Assembly (NCBI GenBank): GCA_947304065.1
Contig: CAMZAI010000099.1
Span: 1 to 10,046 of the forward strand
Direction of reading: 5' to 3'
DNA from: an uncultured Clostridia bacterium
GTDB taxonomy: Bacteria; Bacillota; Clostridia; Lachnospirales; Lachnospiraceae
DNA length: 10,046 nucleotides
The notes below the pieces were generated by a model, which saw only the letters and a program-made list of their open reading frames with translations, made no database searches and was not told the origin of the DNA. The position numbers and the translations under genes are program-made. Of this stretch, positions 1 to 7,673 are shown in pieces; position 1 is the stretch's first letter, and each line of letters opens with the position of its first letter.

Positions 1-222
1 GATGTCCACTACAACTTTCTTATCATCCTTTGTAGCAGCAGCTTTTACAACGGTACGTATGGACTTTGCGATACGGCCCTGTTTTCCAATGACCTTTCCC
101 ATATCCTCCGGTGCGACTTTAAGCTCGATAACAAGGGCCTTTTCGGTTTCCTTCTCGGTAACCTCAACCTGCTCCGGATGATCGACCAGTGATGTAGCTA
201 TAATTCTAACTAATTCTTTCAC
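1..222 (-). CDS. khpA: KhpA, KH-domain RNA-binding protein (3' end cut by window edge)
   Basis: Small single-KH-domain RNA-binding protein (YlqC/KhpA family, usually about 75-80 residues). In other Firmicutes it pairs with KhpB (Jag/EloR) and acts as an RNA chaperone affecting cell division and envelope growth. 74 codons are visible and the stop lies just outside the left edge, so nearly the whole protein is here. The KH GxxG loop is seen as GKVIGKQGR (residues 42-50), followed by an IAKSIRTVVKAAA helix and the strand VVVDI. The start is GTG at 222, preceded by GAGGTGAT at a good distance; no better ATG exists. It begins 17 nt after the rpsP stop, so it is co-transcribed with rpsP, as in Bacillus (rpsP-ylqC-rimM-trmD). 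Family identity is firm; the cellular role is inferred from homologues. Confidence 0.93.
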   Translation of the reverse strand, partial: MKELVRIIATSLVDHPEQVEVTEKETEKALVIELKVAPEDMGKVIGKQGRIAKSIRTVVKAAATKDDKKVVVDI

Positions 223-239
223 TACTGATCACCTCTCAA

Positions 240-482
240 TTATTTTACGATACCGGCCTTCTTGAAAAGCTTACCTACGATATCTGTAGGCTGAGCACCG
301 TTAGCAAGCCACTTCTTGGCTGCCTCCTCATCAATCTTGAACTGACTGGGCTCCTTGTTGGGATCATAAGTTCCGATCTCCTCGATGAAACGACCGTCAC
401 GGGGAGAATTGCTGTCTGCAACGATAATTCTGTAGAAAGGATTCTTCTTTGCACCCATTCTTCTAAGTCTGATCTTTACCAC
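240..482 (-). CDS. rpsP: Small ribosomal subunit protein bS16
   Basis: Ribosomal protein S16 of the 30S subunit, which binds 16S rRNA and helps 30S assembly. The N-terminus MVKIRLRRMG is the family hallmark, followed by KKNPFYRIIVADSNSPRDGRFIEEIGTYDP, described here only as the conserved block at about residues 12-41, and a lysine-rich C-terminal helix ending GIVK. With GTG at 482 as start the protein is 80 residues, normal for the family. An in-frame GTG at 491 would add three residues (MTI), but it lies inside the SD sequence AAGGAGGTGA and is therefore unlikely to be used. It follows ffh after 60 nt and precedes khpA by 17 nt, the usual Firmicutes arrangement. Identification is secure. Confidence 0.97.
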   Translation of the reverse strand: MVKIRLRRMGAKKNPFYRIIVADSNSPRDGRFIEEIGTYDPNKEPSQFKIDEEAAKKWLANGAQPTDIVGKLFKKAGIVK

Positions 483-489
483 TATTGTC

Positions 490-498
490 ACCTCCTTA
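490..498 (-). promoter_or_regulatory. Strong Shine-Dalgarno site that fixes the rpsP start
   Basis: On the minus strand the sequence reads AAGGAGGTG directly before ACAATAGTG. The full AAGGAGGTG match to the 16S rRNA 3' end leaves 7-8 nt to the GTG at 482, the optimal spacing. The GTG at 491 is part of this SD, so it cannot sensibly be the initiator. This decides for the 80-residue form of bS16. Confidence 0.85.
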
Positions 499-502
499 AA
501 TA

Positions 503-531
503 ATTATGAATGTATCCATAAATGAAGTTAA
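503..531 (-). promoter_or_regulatory. Possible internal sigma-A promoter before rpsP
   Basis: On the minus strand TTAACT (526-531) and CATAAT (503-508) are separated by exactly 17 bp. The -10 box matches 5 of 6 consensus bases and the -35 box 4 of 6. The predicted start of transcription, near 496-497, would give a very short leader that begins with the SD itself. It lies in the 60-nt ffh-rpsP gap, which is A/T-rich, so a chance match is quite possible. Confidence 0.3.
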
Positions 532-542
532 AACACTGTTAC

Positions 543-1907
543 TCAGAACTTCATATTAAATGGCATCTTGAACTTGCCCTTCTTGCCCTTCCCGCCGAAC
601 ATTCCGGACATCTGCTTCATCATCTTGCGCGTCTCGCCGAACTGCTTCACCATGCGGTTCACATCGGCAATGTCCACGCCCGCGCCCTTCGCGATCCTGT
701 TCTTACGGGAAGGATTGAGAATATCGGGATTCGCGCGTTCTTCCTTTGTCATGGAGTTGATGATCGTCTCCATCTGCCTCATGCCGTCCTCACCGGCTGC
801 GAGATCGACGTTCTTAAGGTTCATACCGCCGATGCCCATACCGGGAAGCATCTCCATGATCTTGCCCAGACCGCCCATGTTGCGCATGTTTTTGATCTGT
901 TCAAGGTAATCGTTGAAATCGAATTCGGCCTTGCGGATCTTCTTTTCAAGCTCCCTGGCCTGCTCTTCGTTGTAATTTGCTTCAGCCTTATCGATCAATG
1001 TCAGGATATCGCCCATGCCGAGGATTCGCGAAGCCATGCGGTCCGGATAGAACTGCTCGACATCGTCCATCTTCTCGCCGGTACCGATGTAAAAGATCGG
1101 CTTGCCGGTAACGAATTTGATCGATAATGCCGCGCCGCCTCGGGTATCGCCGTCAAGCTTGGTAAGGATGACTCCCGTGATCTCAAGCTTGGCGTTGAAG
1201 GTTTCGGCAACATTTACCGCGTCCTGACCGGTCATCGAGTCGACGGTGAGGATCGTATGGTCAATGCCCACATTCTCCTTTACCGTGATCAGCTCTTCCA
1301 TCATCTCTTCATCGATGTGGAGACGGCCGGCGGTATCTATGATCACAACGTTCTCGTTATTGGACTTAGCATGCTCGATAGCTGCCTTTACGATATCCAC
1401 GGGAGCGTGATCGGTACCCATCTGGAAGAAATCGACTCCGACCTTGCCCGCATTGATGCGCAGCTGTTCGATAGCGGCGGGCCTGTATATATCGCAGGCA
1501 ACAAGCAGCGGCTTGCGGCCCTTTGACTTAAACTTTCCTGCCAGCTTGGCGGCCATGGTGGTCTTACCTGCACCCTGGAGACCGCACATCATGATGGTGG
1601 TGATCTCGTTGCCGGGCTTAAGCGCGATCTCGGTCGTCTCATCGCCCATCAGTCTGGTCAGCTCTTCGTTAACGATCTTGATGACCATCTGTCCGGGCGT
1701 CAGCGACTTCAATACGTCCTGGCCAACCGCTCTTTCCTGTACACTCGATATAAATGTCTTAACTACTTTAAAGTTAACGTCAGCCTCGAGAAGTGCCATC
1801 TTGACTTCTCTCATGGCTGCTTTAACGTCATCCTCGGTAAGACGGCCCTTATTGCGCAAATTACGGAAGACATTCTGGAGCTTCTCGCTCAAACTGTCAA
1901 ATGCCAT
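543..1907 (-). CDS. ffh: Signal recognition particle GTPase Ffh (SRP54)
   Basis: Protein part of the signal recognition particle. It binds signal sequences and transmembrane segments on nascent chains together with the SRP RNA, and docks on FtsY in a GTP-dependent way. The 454-residue protein shows all parts: an N-domain helical bundle (about 1-90); a G domain with P-loop GLQGAGKT (109-116), DIYRPAA (139-145), DTAGRL (191-196) and TKLDG (249-253); and a methionine-rich M domain from about 300. The M domain holds a finger loop (MGGLGKIMEMLPGMG, 344-358) and the RNA-binding element SRKNRIAKGAGV (400-411), then a basic Met-rich tail. GAGGAGAT stands 6-7 nt before ATG 1907. It lies 36 nt after ylxM, the usual partner gene. 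The 4.5S/6S SRP RNA gene is not in the window. Length and motifs are typical; no defects seen. Confidence 0.98.
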   Translation of the reverse strand: MAFDSLSEKLQNVFRNLRNKGRLTEDDVKAAMREVKMALLEADVNFKVVKTFISSVQERAVGQDVLKSLTPGQMVIKIVNEELTRLMGDETTEIALKPGNEITTIMMCGLQGAGKTTMAAKLAGKFKSKGRKPLLVACDIYRPAAIEQLRINAGKVGVDFFQMGTDHAPVDIVKAAIEHAKSNNENVVIIDTAGRLHIDEEMMEELITVKENVGIDHTILTVDSMTGQDAVNVAETFNAKLEITGVILTKLDGDTRGGAALSIKFVTGKPIFYIGTGEKMDDVEQFYPDRMASRILGMGDILTLIDKAEANYNEEQARELEKKIRKAEFDFNDYLEQIKNMRNMGGLGKIMEMLPGMGIGGMNLKNVDLAAGEDGMRQMETIINSMTKEERANPDILNPSRKNRIAKGAGVDIADVNRMVKQFGETRKMMKQMSGMFGGKGKKGKFKMPFNMKF

Positions 1908-1926
1908 CTGTTATCTCCTCTTTAAG

Positions 1927-1940
1927 TGCGGTATTCCGCA
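1927..1940 (-). repeat. Short hairpin in the ylxM-ffh spacer
   Basis: TGCGG and CCGCA form a perfect 5-bp stem with a 4-nt loop (AATA on the minus strand), within the 36-nt gap between the ylxM stop and the ffh start and just before the ffh SD. There is no T-run after it, so it is not a terminator. A stem this short may be chance; if real it would tune ffh translation. Confidence 0.3.
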
Positions 1941-1943
1941 TCC

Positions 1944-2303
1944 TTAACCTTCAAGGGTATCCTTAGCCTTACGGACAAGCGAAAGGAGCTTGTCGGAATC
2001 CATATTCCCGGCTGCGATCATCCTCTCGATACTGTCAAGCACCGAATCCGTCTCATCGAAACGTGCGAGAAGACCGAGCCTCTGCTCATAATCGCGAAGC
2101 TTTGCGGAGCATCTCATGACAGTGTCACGCACGCCCTGTCTGCTGATGTCGACCTCCTCGGCAATCTCCGCGAGCGAATAGTTATTGAGGACATAATCCT
2201 CAAAAACCACGCGGTTATTGTCTGAGAGCAGGCCGCCGTAAACATCGTAGAGCCTTGAAAGTTCTATTATTTCTTTGATTCTGTCGTCGGCATCCGGACT
2301 CAT
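1944..2303 (-). CDS. ylxM: YlxM family helix-turn-helix protein associated with SRP
   Basis: UPF0122/YlxM family protein, 119 residues, typical length. The family is encoded next to ffh in many Firmicutes; Streptococcus mutans YlxM is reported to interact with SRP components and to modulate Ffh/FtsY GTPase activity. The sequence shows a sigma-factor region-4-like helix-turn-helix: LSDNNRVVFEDYVLNN (about 26-41), then YSLAEIAEEVDISRQGVRD (42-60), followed by a helix with RCSAKLRDYE (64-73) and a variable, charged C-terminus. GGGGTGAG at 2309-2316 is the SD, 5 nt from ATG 2303. It is the first gene after a consensus promoter and therefore probably the head of the ylxM-ffh-rpsP-khpA unit. Whether it binds DNA is not proven for the family; autoregulation at the adjacent inverted repeat is only speculation. 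Confidence 0.93.
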   Translation of the reverse strand: MSPDADDRIKEIIELSRLYDVYGGLLSDNNRVVFEDYVLNNYSLAEIAEEVDISRQGVRDTVMRCSAKLRDYEQRLGLLARFDETDSVLDSIERMIAAGNMDSDKLLSLVRKAKDTLEG

Positions 2304-2316
2304 GCGTTCTCACCCC

Positions 2317-2341
2317 GCTGTAAAGCATTTTTCTTTACAGC
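2317..2341 (-). repeat. 9-bp inverted repeat at the predicted transcription start of ylxM
   Basis: GCTGTAAAG (2317-2325) and CTTTACAGC (2333-2341) are perfect inverted repeats around a 7-nt A/T-rich loop. The predicted +1 of the promoter at 2347-2375 falls at about 2340-2342, so the transcript would begin with this stem-loop, and the ylxM SD starts on the very next base (2316). No T-run follows in either direction, so it is not an intrinsic terminator. It may be a 5' mRNA-stabilising hairpin, a translation-control element, or as DNA an operator for a dimeric repressor. The structure is certain, the role unknown. Confidence 0.75.
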
Positions 2342-2346
2342 TGATG

Positions 2347-2375
2347 ATTATACCGATATAAAGCCCTTTTGTCAA
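2347..2375 (-). promoter_or_regulatory. Fully consensus sigma-A promoter driving ylxM-ffh-rpsP-khpA
   Basis: On the minus strand TTGACA (2370-2375) and TATAAT (2347-2352) both match the sigma-70/sigma-A consensus at all 6 positions, with a 17-bp spacer. The -35 box is 14 nt beyond the ftsY stop, and no terminator separates them. This would add strong transcription for the SRP and ribosomal genes over read-through from the upstream rnc-smc-ftsY genes. Confidence 0.9.
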
Positions 2376-2389
2376 CGACTTTTTTAAAT

Positions 2390-3331
2390 TTATTCTTCTT
2401 TTTTATCGCCTTCGAAAAGCGCCTCGACAAAGGCCTTCGGATCGAACTTCTGCAGGTCGTCGATATGCTCGCCGACGCCGATGTACTTAACCGGGATCGA
2501 AAGCTCCTTCTGAATGGCTACTGCAATACCGCCCTTCGCGGTTCCGTCGAGCTTTGTGATGATGATACCGGTGATCTCGGCAACCTCGCAGAACTGCTTT
2601 GCCTGTGCCAGAGCGTTCTGACCTGTGGTTCCGTCGAGAACGATCAGCGTCTCCCTGAATGCATCGGGATACTCCCTGTCAATGATCTTATTGATCTTGC
2701 GGAGCTCCTCCATAAGGTTCTTTTTATTATGAAGACGTCCCGCGGTATCACAGAGCAGGATATCCGCATGTCTGGACTTTGCTGCCGTAACGGCGTCGAA
2801 TACAACAGCCGCGGGATCCGAGCCTTCGCTCTGGGAAATGAGCTCAACTCCCGCTCTGTTGGTCCACTCTGCAAGCTGGTCGATCGCACCGGCCCTGAAG
2901 GTATCGGCCGCAGCCACGAGAACGCGCTTTCCGTCGCTCTTTAACTGTCCGGCGAGCTTTCCGATCGATGTGGTCTTACCCACTCCGTTTACGCCGATCA
3001 CGAGAACTACCGAATTCTTCTTCTCAAAATCGTACGCATCCTCGGGAACGTGCATTTGGTCCACGATACTGTCGATCAGCAGCTGTTTGCAGTCCTCGGG
3101 ATTCTTGATCTTCTGCTCCTTAACACGGGTTTTCAGATCGTCCATGATATCCATCGTCGCGTTGATGCCGATATCGGCCATGATCAGCGTCTCTTCAAGT
3201 TCATCGTAAAACTCGTCGTCGATCGACGAAAAAGCGCTGAAAATGCTGTTCAGACCGTTTGAAATACTGTTTCTTGTCTTGGCAAGGCCTGCGGCAAGTC
3301 TGCCGAAAAAGCCTTTCTTTTCCTCACTCAT
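2390..3331 (-). CDS. ftsY: Signal recognition particle receptor FtsY
   Basis: SRP receptor GTPase. It binds the Ffh-ribosome complex at the membrane, and hydrolysis of two GTPs hands the nascent chain to SecYEG. The 313-residue protein has only the NG core; the long acidic N-terminal domain of E. coli FtsY is missing, as is normal in Gram-positives. It starts with the short basic/hydrophobic segment KKGFFGRLAAGLAKTR (5-20), a likely membrane-contact helix. Motifs: GVNGVGKT P-loop (113-120), DTFRAGA (143-149), DTAGRL (195-200), TKLDG (259-263) and GVGEHIDDLQKFDP (285-298). It lies 20 nt after smc; AGGAAGG at 3343-3349 is a rather distant SD (about 11 nt), with AAGGT also directly before ATG. 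Its partner ffh is two genes downstream behind a separate promoter. Confidence 0.97.
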   Translation of the reverse strand: MSEEKKGFFGRLAAGLAKTRNSISNGLNSIFSAFSSIDDEFYDELEETLIMADIGINATMDIMDDLKTRVKEQKIKNPEDCKQLLIDSIVDQMHVPEDAYDFEKKNSVVLVIGVNGVGKTTSIGKLAGQLKSDGKRVLVAAADTFRAGAIDQLAEWTNRAGVELISQSEGSDPAAVVFDAVTAAKSRHADILLCDTAGRLHNKKNLMEELRKINKIIDREYPDAFRETLIVLDGTTGQNALAQAKQFCEVAEITGIIITKLDGTAKGGIAVAIQKELSIPVKYIGVGEHIDDLQKFDPKAFVEALFEGDKKEE

Positions 3332-3351
3332 ACCTTGTATAACCTTCCTTT

Positions 3352-6300
3352 TTACGTCAGATCACCCTCGATAAGATTTACCGAAACGAGTGTCGAGACG
3401 CCCTTTTCCTGCATCGTTATTCCGTAAAGAATGTCCGCCGCGCTCATCGTGCCGCGTCTGTGCGTGATAACAATGAACTGCGAATTCTTAGTAAGCTTAT
3501 GCAGATAGCTTGAAAAACGCTTTACGTTCGAATCGTCGAGCGCCGCTTCTATCTCGTCGAGCAGACAGAAAGGCGAGGGCTTGAGATTCTGTATGGCAAA
3601 AAGCAGCGAGATCGCGGTCAGAGCTTTTTCTCCGCCCGAGAGCTGCATCATGTTCTGAAGCTTCTTTCCCGGCGGCTGCGCGATAATGATAATGCCTGCC
3701 TCGAGCATGTCCTCGTCGGCAACCATCTCCAGCTTCGCATGACCTCCGCCGAAGAGCTCCCTGAACACGATATTGAATTCCTTGTCGATAAGCGCGAACT
3801 GCTCCGAGAACTGCTTTCTCATAGCCTCGTCGAGCTCGTCTATGATCGCCCTGATCGATTCCTTCGAACTGATCAGATCGTCTCTCTGCGAGGAATAAAG
3901 CGTGTAGCGCTCCGAAACCTCCTTGAATTCCTCGATCGAATTGACATTTACATCGCCGAGATCCTTTATCTGCGACTTCGTCTCGGAAATGTCCTTTCTC
4001 GCCGAACCGGCCTTAAATTCGGGATCCCTGTACTGCTCTGCGCCCGATACGGTCAGCTGGTATTCTTCCCAGATGTAATTTGTCTGGTAATCGAGCTGCT
4101 CGGTCAGCTTATCTTTCTGCGTCTGGATACGCATAACCTCTTTTTCAAGCTCCGTAACGCGCTTTCCGAGCTCTGCCCAGTGCTCAAAGAAGCTCTTGTG
4201 CTCATTGGTGACTGTATCCTTTTTATTGCCGATATCGACGATGCTCTGTTCGAGTTCGGCGATCTTCTTTGTATTGAATTCGATCTTTTCGCGGTTGGAA
4301 GCGATCTCTGCGGCCTTGGCTTCGGATTCCTGCCTGGAATTCTCGCCGGTGCTCCTGATATCCTCTTCCTCGGTCTTTAATTTGTCTATCTCGGCCTTGA
4401 TACGCTTGATGTTCTCGTCCGAGTACAGACCGGCCTGCTCCACGTTCGCGGCTTCGAGCTTGATATTGTTGACCTTCTCGACAGCCTCGCCCTCGGAAAA
4501 GCGCAGTTCGACAAGTCTTGCGTTGCATTTCTCGATGGAGTTCCTGAACTCGCTTCCCGCGTCCTCGTTCTGCTTTAAGAGCTCCTTGTTGCCGGCGATC
4601 TGCGCGTTCAGCTCGCTCGCCTTCTCTTCGAGGCTCCTGGTCTCTTCCTCCCAGGCCTTGCCCTTGTTCCTGATCTCCTCGGTCTGCTGCTTTTCCTTCT
4701 GAAGATTCAGCTCAGCGCTGTTCTGATCTACCGAGAGTTCCTGTATCTTTGCACGGGTCTCATCGAGGCCGTCGCGGATATTCTTTTTCTTCGCTGCAAG
4801 CTCTGCTTGCTGTTCTTTAACCTTATCGAGATCCTTTAATGCCGAAGCAACGGATTTCTCAAGGTCTGAGAGCTCTCTCTTCCTTCCGAGCAGATTGCTG
4901 GAATTCCTGTATGCGCCGCCCGCGATCGAACCGCCGGGAGCGAGCTGTTCGCCCTCCAACGTTACGATCCTCAGCGAATAATCAAAGCTCTTTGCAAGTG
5001 CCAGCGCATTGTCGATCGTATCGGCCACGATAAAGTTCTTCAGCAGATGATTGATCACGCCTCTGAACTTCTCATCGCATTTTACCAGTGAAGCAGCGTC
5101 TGAAATAACGCCCTTTGCCTTCATGGCCGCGGGATCGTTATCCTGCTTTCTCTTTCCTACGCTGGTAATGGGCAGGAAAGTCGCGCGTCCGAGCTTGTTC
5201 TTCTTCAAATAATCAATGACGTCCTTTGCGGTCTGCTCATCCTCGGTCACGATATGGGAAATGGAAGCGCCCAGCGCCGTCTCAACAGCCGTCTCGTACT
5301 TTTTCTCAACCGAGATAAGGTCTGCGACCACGCCGTCGATGCCTTTGAACTTCGCGCGGTTCTCCATGATGTTGCGTACGGTCGCGCCGTAGCCTTCATA
5401 GCGCTCCGCGATATTTTTCAGTGATTCGAATTCGGACTTGAGTCCGATGTATTTCTCGTGGGTTCCCTCGTACAATGAAGCGAGTCTGCGCTCTTCCTCG
5501 GAAGCCGCACGCAGATCCTCGGTAAGCTTTTGCAGCTTGTTCTTCTCGTCGAGAACTTTCTCGGAAATGCTGTCGTAATCCTTCTCCAGGGAAGCTGTGC
5601 GCTCCTGCGCATCGGCGAGCTCTGACTTGTTCCTGAGCATCCTGCCGGCAAGCTCGGATCTGCGAAGAGCCACCTGCTCGAGCATGGTGTTGTATCTCTG
5701 CAGGTCGGACTTATATCCGCTGTCCTCGTTCATCAGACGAAGGATTCCCGTATTCGCGGACTCAATATTCGATGAAAGCTCAGCGATCTCATTCTTGATC
5801 GCGGTAACCTTCTCAGAAGCCTCGGCAGCCTGTGTCTCGAGTTCCTTTAAATGAGCGTCGCTGTCCTTTTTCTGGTTCTCAAAGGAAGCCATCTCGTCGT
5901 TTTTGTCTTTTATCTCGGCGTAAATGGCGGCGATCCTTTCGTTGATGCGCTCGCTGTTTTGCGTGATCGCGATCATTTGCTGCTCAAAGAGCTTGATCTC
6001 GCCTTCCATTTTCTCATTGCCGATCAGCAATTCGGAACGGAAATTCTTGGCGTCCTCGAGAGCCTTGTTATAGTCCTCGATAATGCCCTCCAAGCGCCTG
6101 TATTCGGTCTCCGCGTTCTCGTTCGCGGTCTTTGTCTCATTCAGCTGTTCGTTCGCCGTATTGAACTTCTCTTCGAGTGCCTGACGTGCCGAATCGGACT
6201 TGTCATATTCACACAGGAAATAGTTCAATTCGAGCTTTTTGAGCTGTTCCTTGAGATTTAAATATTCCCTCGCAACCTTCGACTGCTCCTCGAGGGGACC

Positions 6301-6906
6301 GATGCGCTTCTCGATCTCGCCGATGATATCCATGATACGGTCAAGGTTTGCGCACGCCTCGTCGAGATTCTTCTCTGCGATGGCCTTTCTCTTTTTGAAC
6401 TTAACGATACCTGCGGCTTCGTCGAAGAGCTCACGCCTGTCCTCGGGCTTCGTGCTCAGGATTCTGTCAATCTGGCCCTGTCCGATGATCGAATAGCCTT
6501 CCTTTCCGATGCCGGTGTCCATGAACAGCTCCTGAACGTCGCGCAGACGGCAGGTCATGCCGTTGATCATGTATTCGCTCTCGCCCGAACGGTATACGCG
6601 TCTCGAGACGCTTACTTCATCGTACGATACCGGCAGCTTGTGATCGGAATTGTCAAAAGTTATCTCAACGAAAGCAAAGCCCTGTGGCTTTCTGGCCTCA
6701 GAGCCTGAAAAAATGACATCCTGCATATTGGTTCCGCGCAGCTGCTTCGCGCTCTGCTCGCCCAGAACCCACCTTACGGCGTCGGCAACATTTGATTTAC
6801 CAGATCCGTTCGGTCCGACAATAGCGGTAATGCCGTCGTGAAATTCAAATTTTATCTTCTTCGCAAAGGACTTAAAGCCCAGTATTTCTATGCTTTTAAG
6901 GTACAT
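3352..6906 (-). CDS. smc: Chromosome segregation ATPase Smc
   Basis: Structural maintenance of chromosomes protein. As a dimer with ScpA and ScpB it forms a ring ATPase that extrudes DNA loops and organises replicated origins. At 1184 residues it has the family's normal length and full domain order: N-terminal head with Walker A GPNGSGKS (31-38) and Q-loop GQGQIDRIL (142-150); first coiled coil (about 170-500); hinge (about 505-670, ending in the conserved APGGSIAGGA); second coiled coil (about 675-1020); C-terminal head with ABC signature LSGGEKAL (1089-1096) and Walker B FCLLDEIEAALDD (1113-1125), then a switch histidine in VITHRRGTM. Its start overlaps the end of rnc by 11 nt, so the two are translationally close. 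A weak GGA/AAGGG SD precedes ATG 6906. scpA and scpB are not nearby. No frameshift is seen. Confidence 0.98.
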   Translation of the reverse strand: MYLKSIEILGFKSFAKKIKFEFHDGITAIVGPNGSGKSNVADAVRWVLGEQSAKQLRGTNMQDVIFSGSEARKPQGFAFVEITFDNSDHKLPVSYDEVSVSRRVYRSGESEYMINGMTCRLRDVQELFMDTGIGKEGYSIIGQGQIDRILSTKPEDRRELFDEAAGIVKFKKRKAIAEKNLDEACANLDRIMDIIGEIEKRIGPLEEQSKVAREYLNLKEQLKKLELNYFLCEYDKSDSARQALEEKFNTANEQLNETKTANENAETEYRRLEGIIEDYNKALEDAKNFRSELLIGNEKMEGEIKLFEQQMIAITQNSERINERIAAIYAEIKDKNDEMASFENQKKDSDAHLKELETQAAEASEKVTAIKNEIAELSSNIESANTGILRLMNEDSGYKSDLQRYNTMLEQVALRRSELAGRMLRNKSELADAQERTASLEKDYDSISEKVLDEKNKLQKLTEDLRAASEEERRLASLYEGTHEKYIGLKSEFESLKNIAERYEGYGATVRNIMENRAKFKGIDGVVADLISVEKKYETAVETALGASISHIVTEDEQTAKDVIDYLKKNKLGRATFLPITSVGKRKQDNDPAAMKAKGVISDAASLVKCDEKFRGVINHLLKNFIVADTIDNALALAKSFDYSLRIVTLEGEQLAPGGSIAGGAYRNSSNLLGRKRELSDLEKSVASALKDLDKVKEQQAELAAKKKNIRDGLDETRAKIQELSVDQNSAELNLQKEKQQTEEIRNKGKAWEEETRSLEEKASELNAQIAGNKELLKQNEDAGSEFRNSIEKCNARLVELRFSEGEAVEKVNNIKLEAANVEQAGLYSDENIKRIKAEIDKLKTEEEDIRSTGENSRQESEAKAAEIASNREKIEFNTKKIAELEQSIVDIGNKKDTVTNEHKSFFEHWAELGKRVTELEKEVMRIQTQKDKLTEQLDYQTNYIWEEYQLTVSGAEQYRDPEFKAGSARKDISETKSQIKDLGDVNVNSIEEFKEVSERYTLYSSQRDDLISSKESIRAIIDELDEAMRKQFSEQFALIDKEFNIVFRELFGGGHAKLEMVADEDMLEAGIIIIAQPPGKKLQNMMQLSGGEKALTAISLLFAIQNLKPSPFCLLDEIEAALDDSNVKRFSSYLHKLTKNSQFIVITHRRGTMSAADILYGITMQEKGVSTLVSVNLIEGDLT

Positions 6907-7612
6907 CTGTTATCCAACCCTTACTTAAAATGTTCATAGCCTCTTTGGCCGCAACCTGCTCGGCGTTCTTCCTGCTTGAGCCCGTACCTCTCCCCAGAGT
7001 GCGCTCGCCTATACGGACCTCCACCTCAAACTGCTTGCTGTGATCGGGGCCCGAAGTCCCGACGATCTCATATACTATCGGCTCGGAGGTATGCGCCTGC
7101 ACGAGCTCCTGAAATTTGGTCTTATAATCGACAAAATCCAGATGCGCAAGGCTCTCGTCATTCAGTATGAAACTGAAAATGAATTTATTGGCCTCCTCCA
7201 GCCCCGAATCCGTATAGATCGCGCCGATAACGGCTTCCATAACATCGCAGAGCAGGGAGTCCCTCTCCTCGCCGTGACTCAATTTTTCACCGTGTCCCAG
7301 CAGAATATAGCTGCCCAGCTGTATTTTCCTGGCGCACGGAGCAAGAGCCTTCTCACATACGAGAGCCGCTCTGAGCTTGCTCAGCTCGCCCTCGTTCAGT
7401 TCCGGGAAATGATGAAAAAGGAAAGTGCTCGACGCAAGCTCGAGTACCGCATCCCCAAGGAATTCGAGACGCTCGTAGCAGCCCGTGCCGCTCTTCCTTT
7501 GTTCATTCACATAGGAACTGTGAGAAAGTGCTTCGATAAGAAGCGATTTGTTCCCGAAGCTGTAGCCGATCACTTCCTCCAGCCGCAAAGCTTCCTGTTC
7601 AAATATGTTCAT
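6896..7612 (-). CDS. rnc: Ribonuclease III
   Basis: Double-strand-specific endoribonuclease that processes the rRNA precursor, SRP RNA and structured mRNAs, with two metal ions per active site in a dimer. The 238-residue protein has the catalytic domain with signature ERLEFLGDAVLE (47-58), giving acidic residues E47, E50 and D54, and the second cluster DVMEA (D123, E126), all present. The C-terminal dsRNA-binding domain (about 162-231) runs from DYKTKFQELVQ to the KNAEQVAAKEA helix that contacts RNA. Its 3' end overlaps smc by 11 nt, the order rnc-smc-ftsY being standard in Firmicutes. It begins 93 nt after acpP, in a spacer with two hairpins. The SD is weak (only AGG, 7 nt before ATG), suggesting low translation or control by the leader. 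Confidence 0.98.
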   Translation of the reverse strand: MNIFEQEALRLEEVIGYSFGNKSLLIEALSHSSYVNEQRKSGTGCYERLEFLGDAVLELASSTFLFHHFPELNEGELSKLRAALVCEKALAPCARKIQLGSYILLGHGEKLSHGEERDSLLCDVMEAVIGAIYTDSGLEEANKFIFSFILNDESLAHLDFVDYKTKFQELVQAHTSEPIVYEIVGTSGPDHSKQFEVEVRIGERTLGRGTGSSRKNAEQVAAKEAMNILSKGWITDVP

Positions 7613-7642
7613 CGCAAAACCTGAAGATCACCCGTGTGGATT

Positions 7643-7661
7643 CAGCATAAAAAATATGCTG
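7643..7661 (-). repeat. Hairpin in the rnc leader (7-bp stem)
   Basis: CAGCATA (7643-7649) and TATGCTG (7655-7661) are a perfect inverted repeat with a 5-nt A/T loop. On the minus strand the loop is all T and the stem is followed by mixed sequence, so it is not a terminator. It lies 30 nt before the rnc start and downstream of the larger hairpin at 7674-7697. It could take part in leader structure of the rnc mRNA. Confidence 0.5.
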
Positions 7662-7673
7662 CGGATGATGCGA

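Noticed and set aside
522..1127. Plus-strand open frame of 201 codons opposite ffh
   Set aside because: It lies fully antisense to a clear ffh, is rich in His and Leu as expected of a reverse-frame shadow, and has no family resemblance or SD.
2317..2341. The ylxM leader inverted repeat as a GlnR site
   Set aside because: GlnR boxes are TGTNA-N7-TNACA; here the half-sites are 11 nt apart. The site also overlaps +1 instead of the promoter core.
2369..2944. Plus-strand open frame of 191 codons opposite ftsY
   Set aside because: Antisense shadow of the conserved FtsY GTPase core. Its start sits in the promoter region of ylxM and it has no recognisable motif.
3739..4380. Plus-strand open frame of 213 codons opposite smc
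   Set aside because: The charged coiled-coil codons of smc, read in reverse, give a long Leu/Arg/Asp frame without stops. No domain is visible.
7040..7624. Plus-strand open frame of 194 codons opposite rnc
   Set aside because: It covers almost all of rnc, whose catalytic and dsRNA-binding motifs are intact; coding on the other strand has no support.
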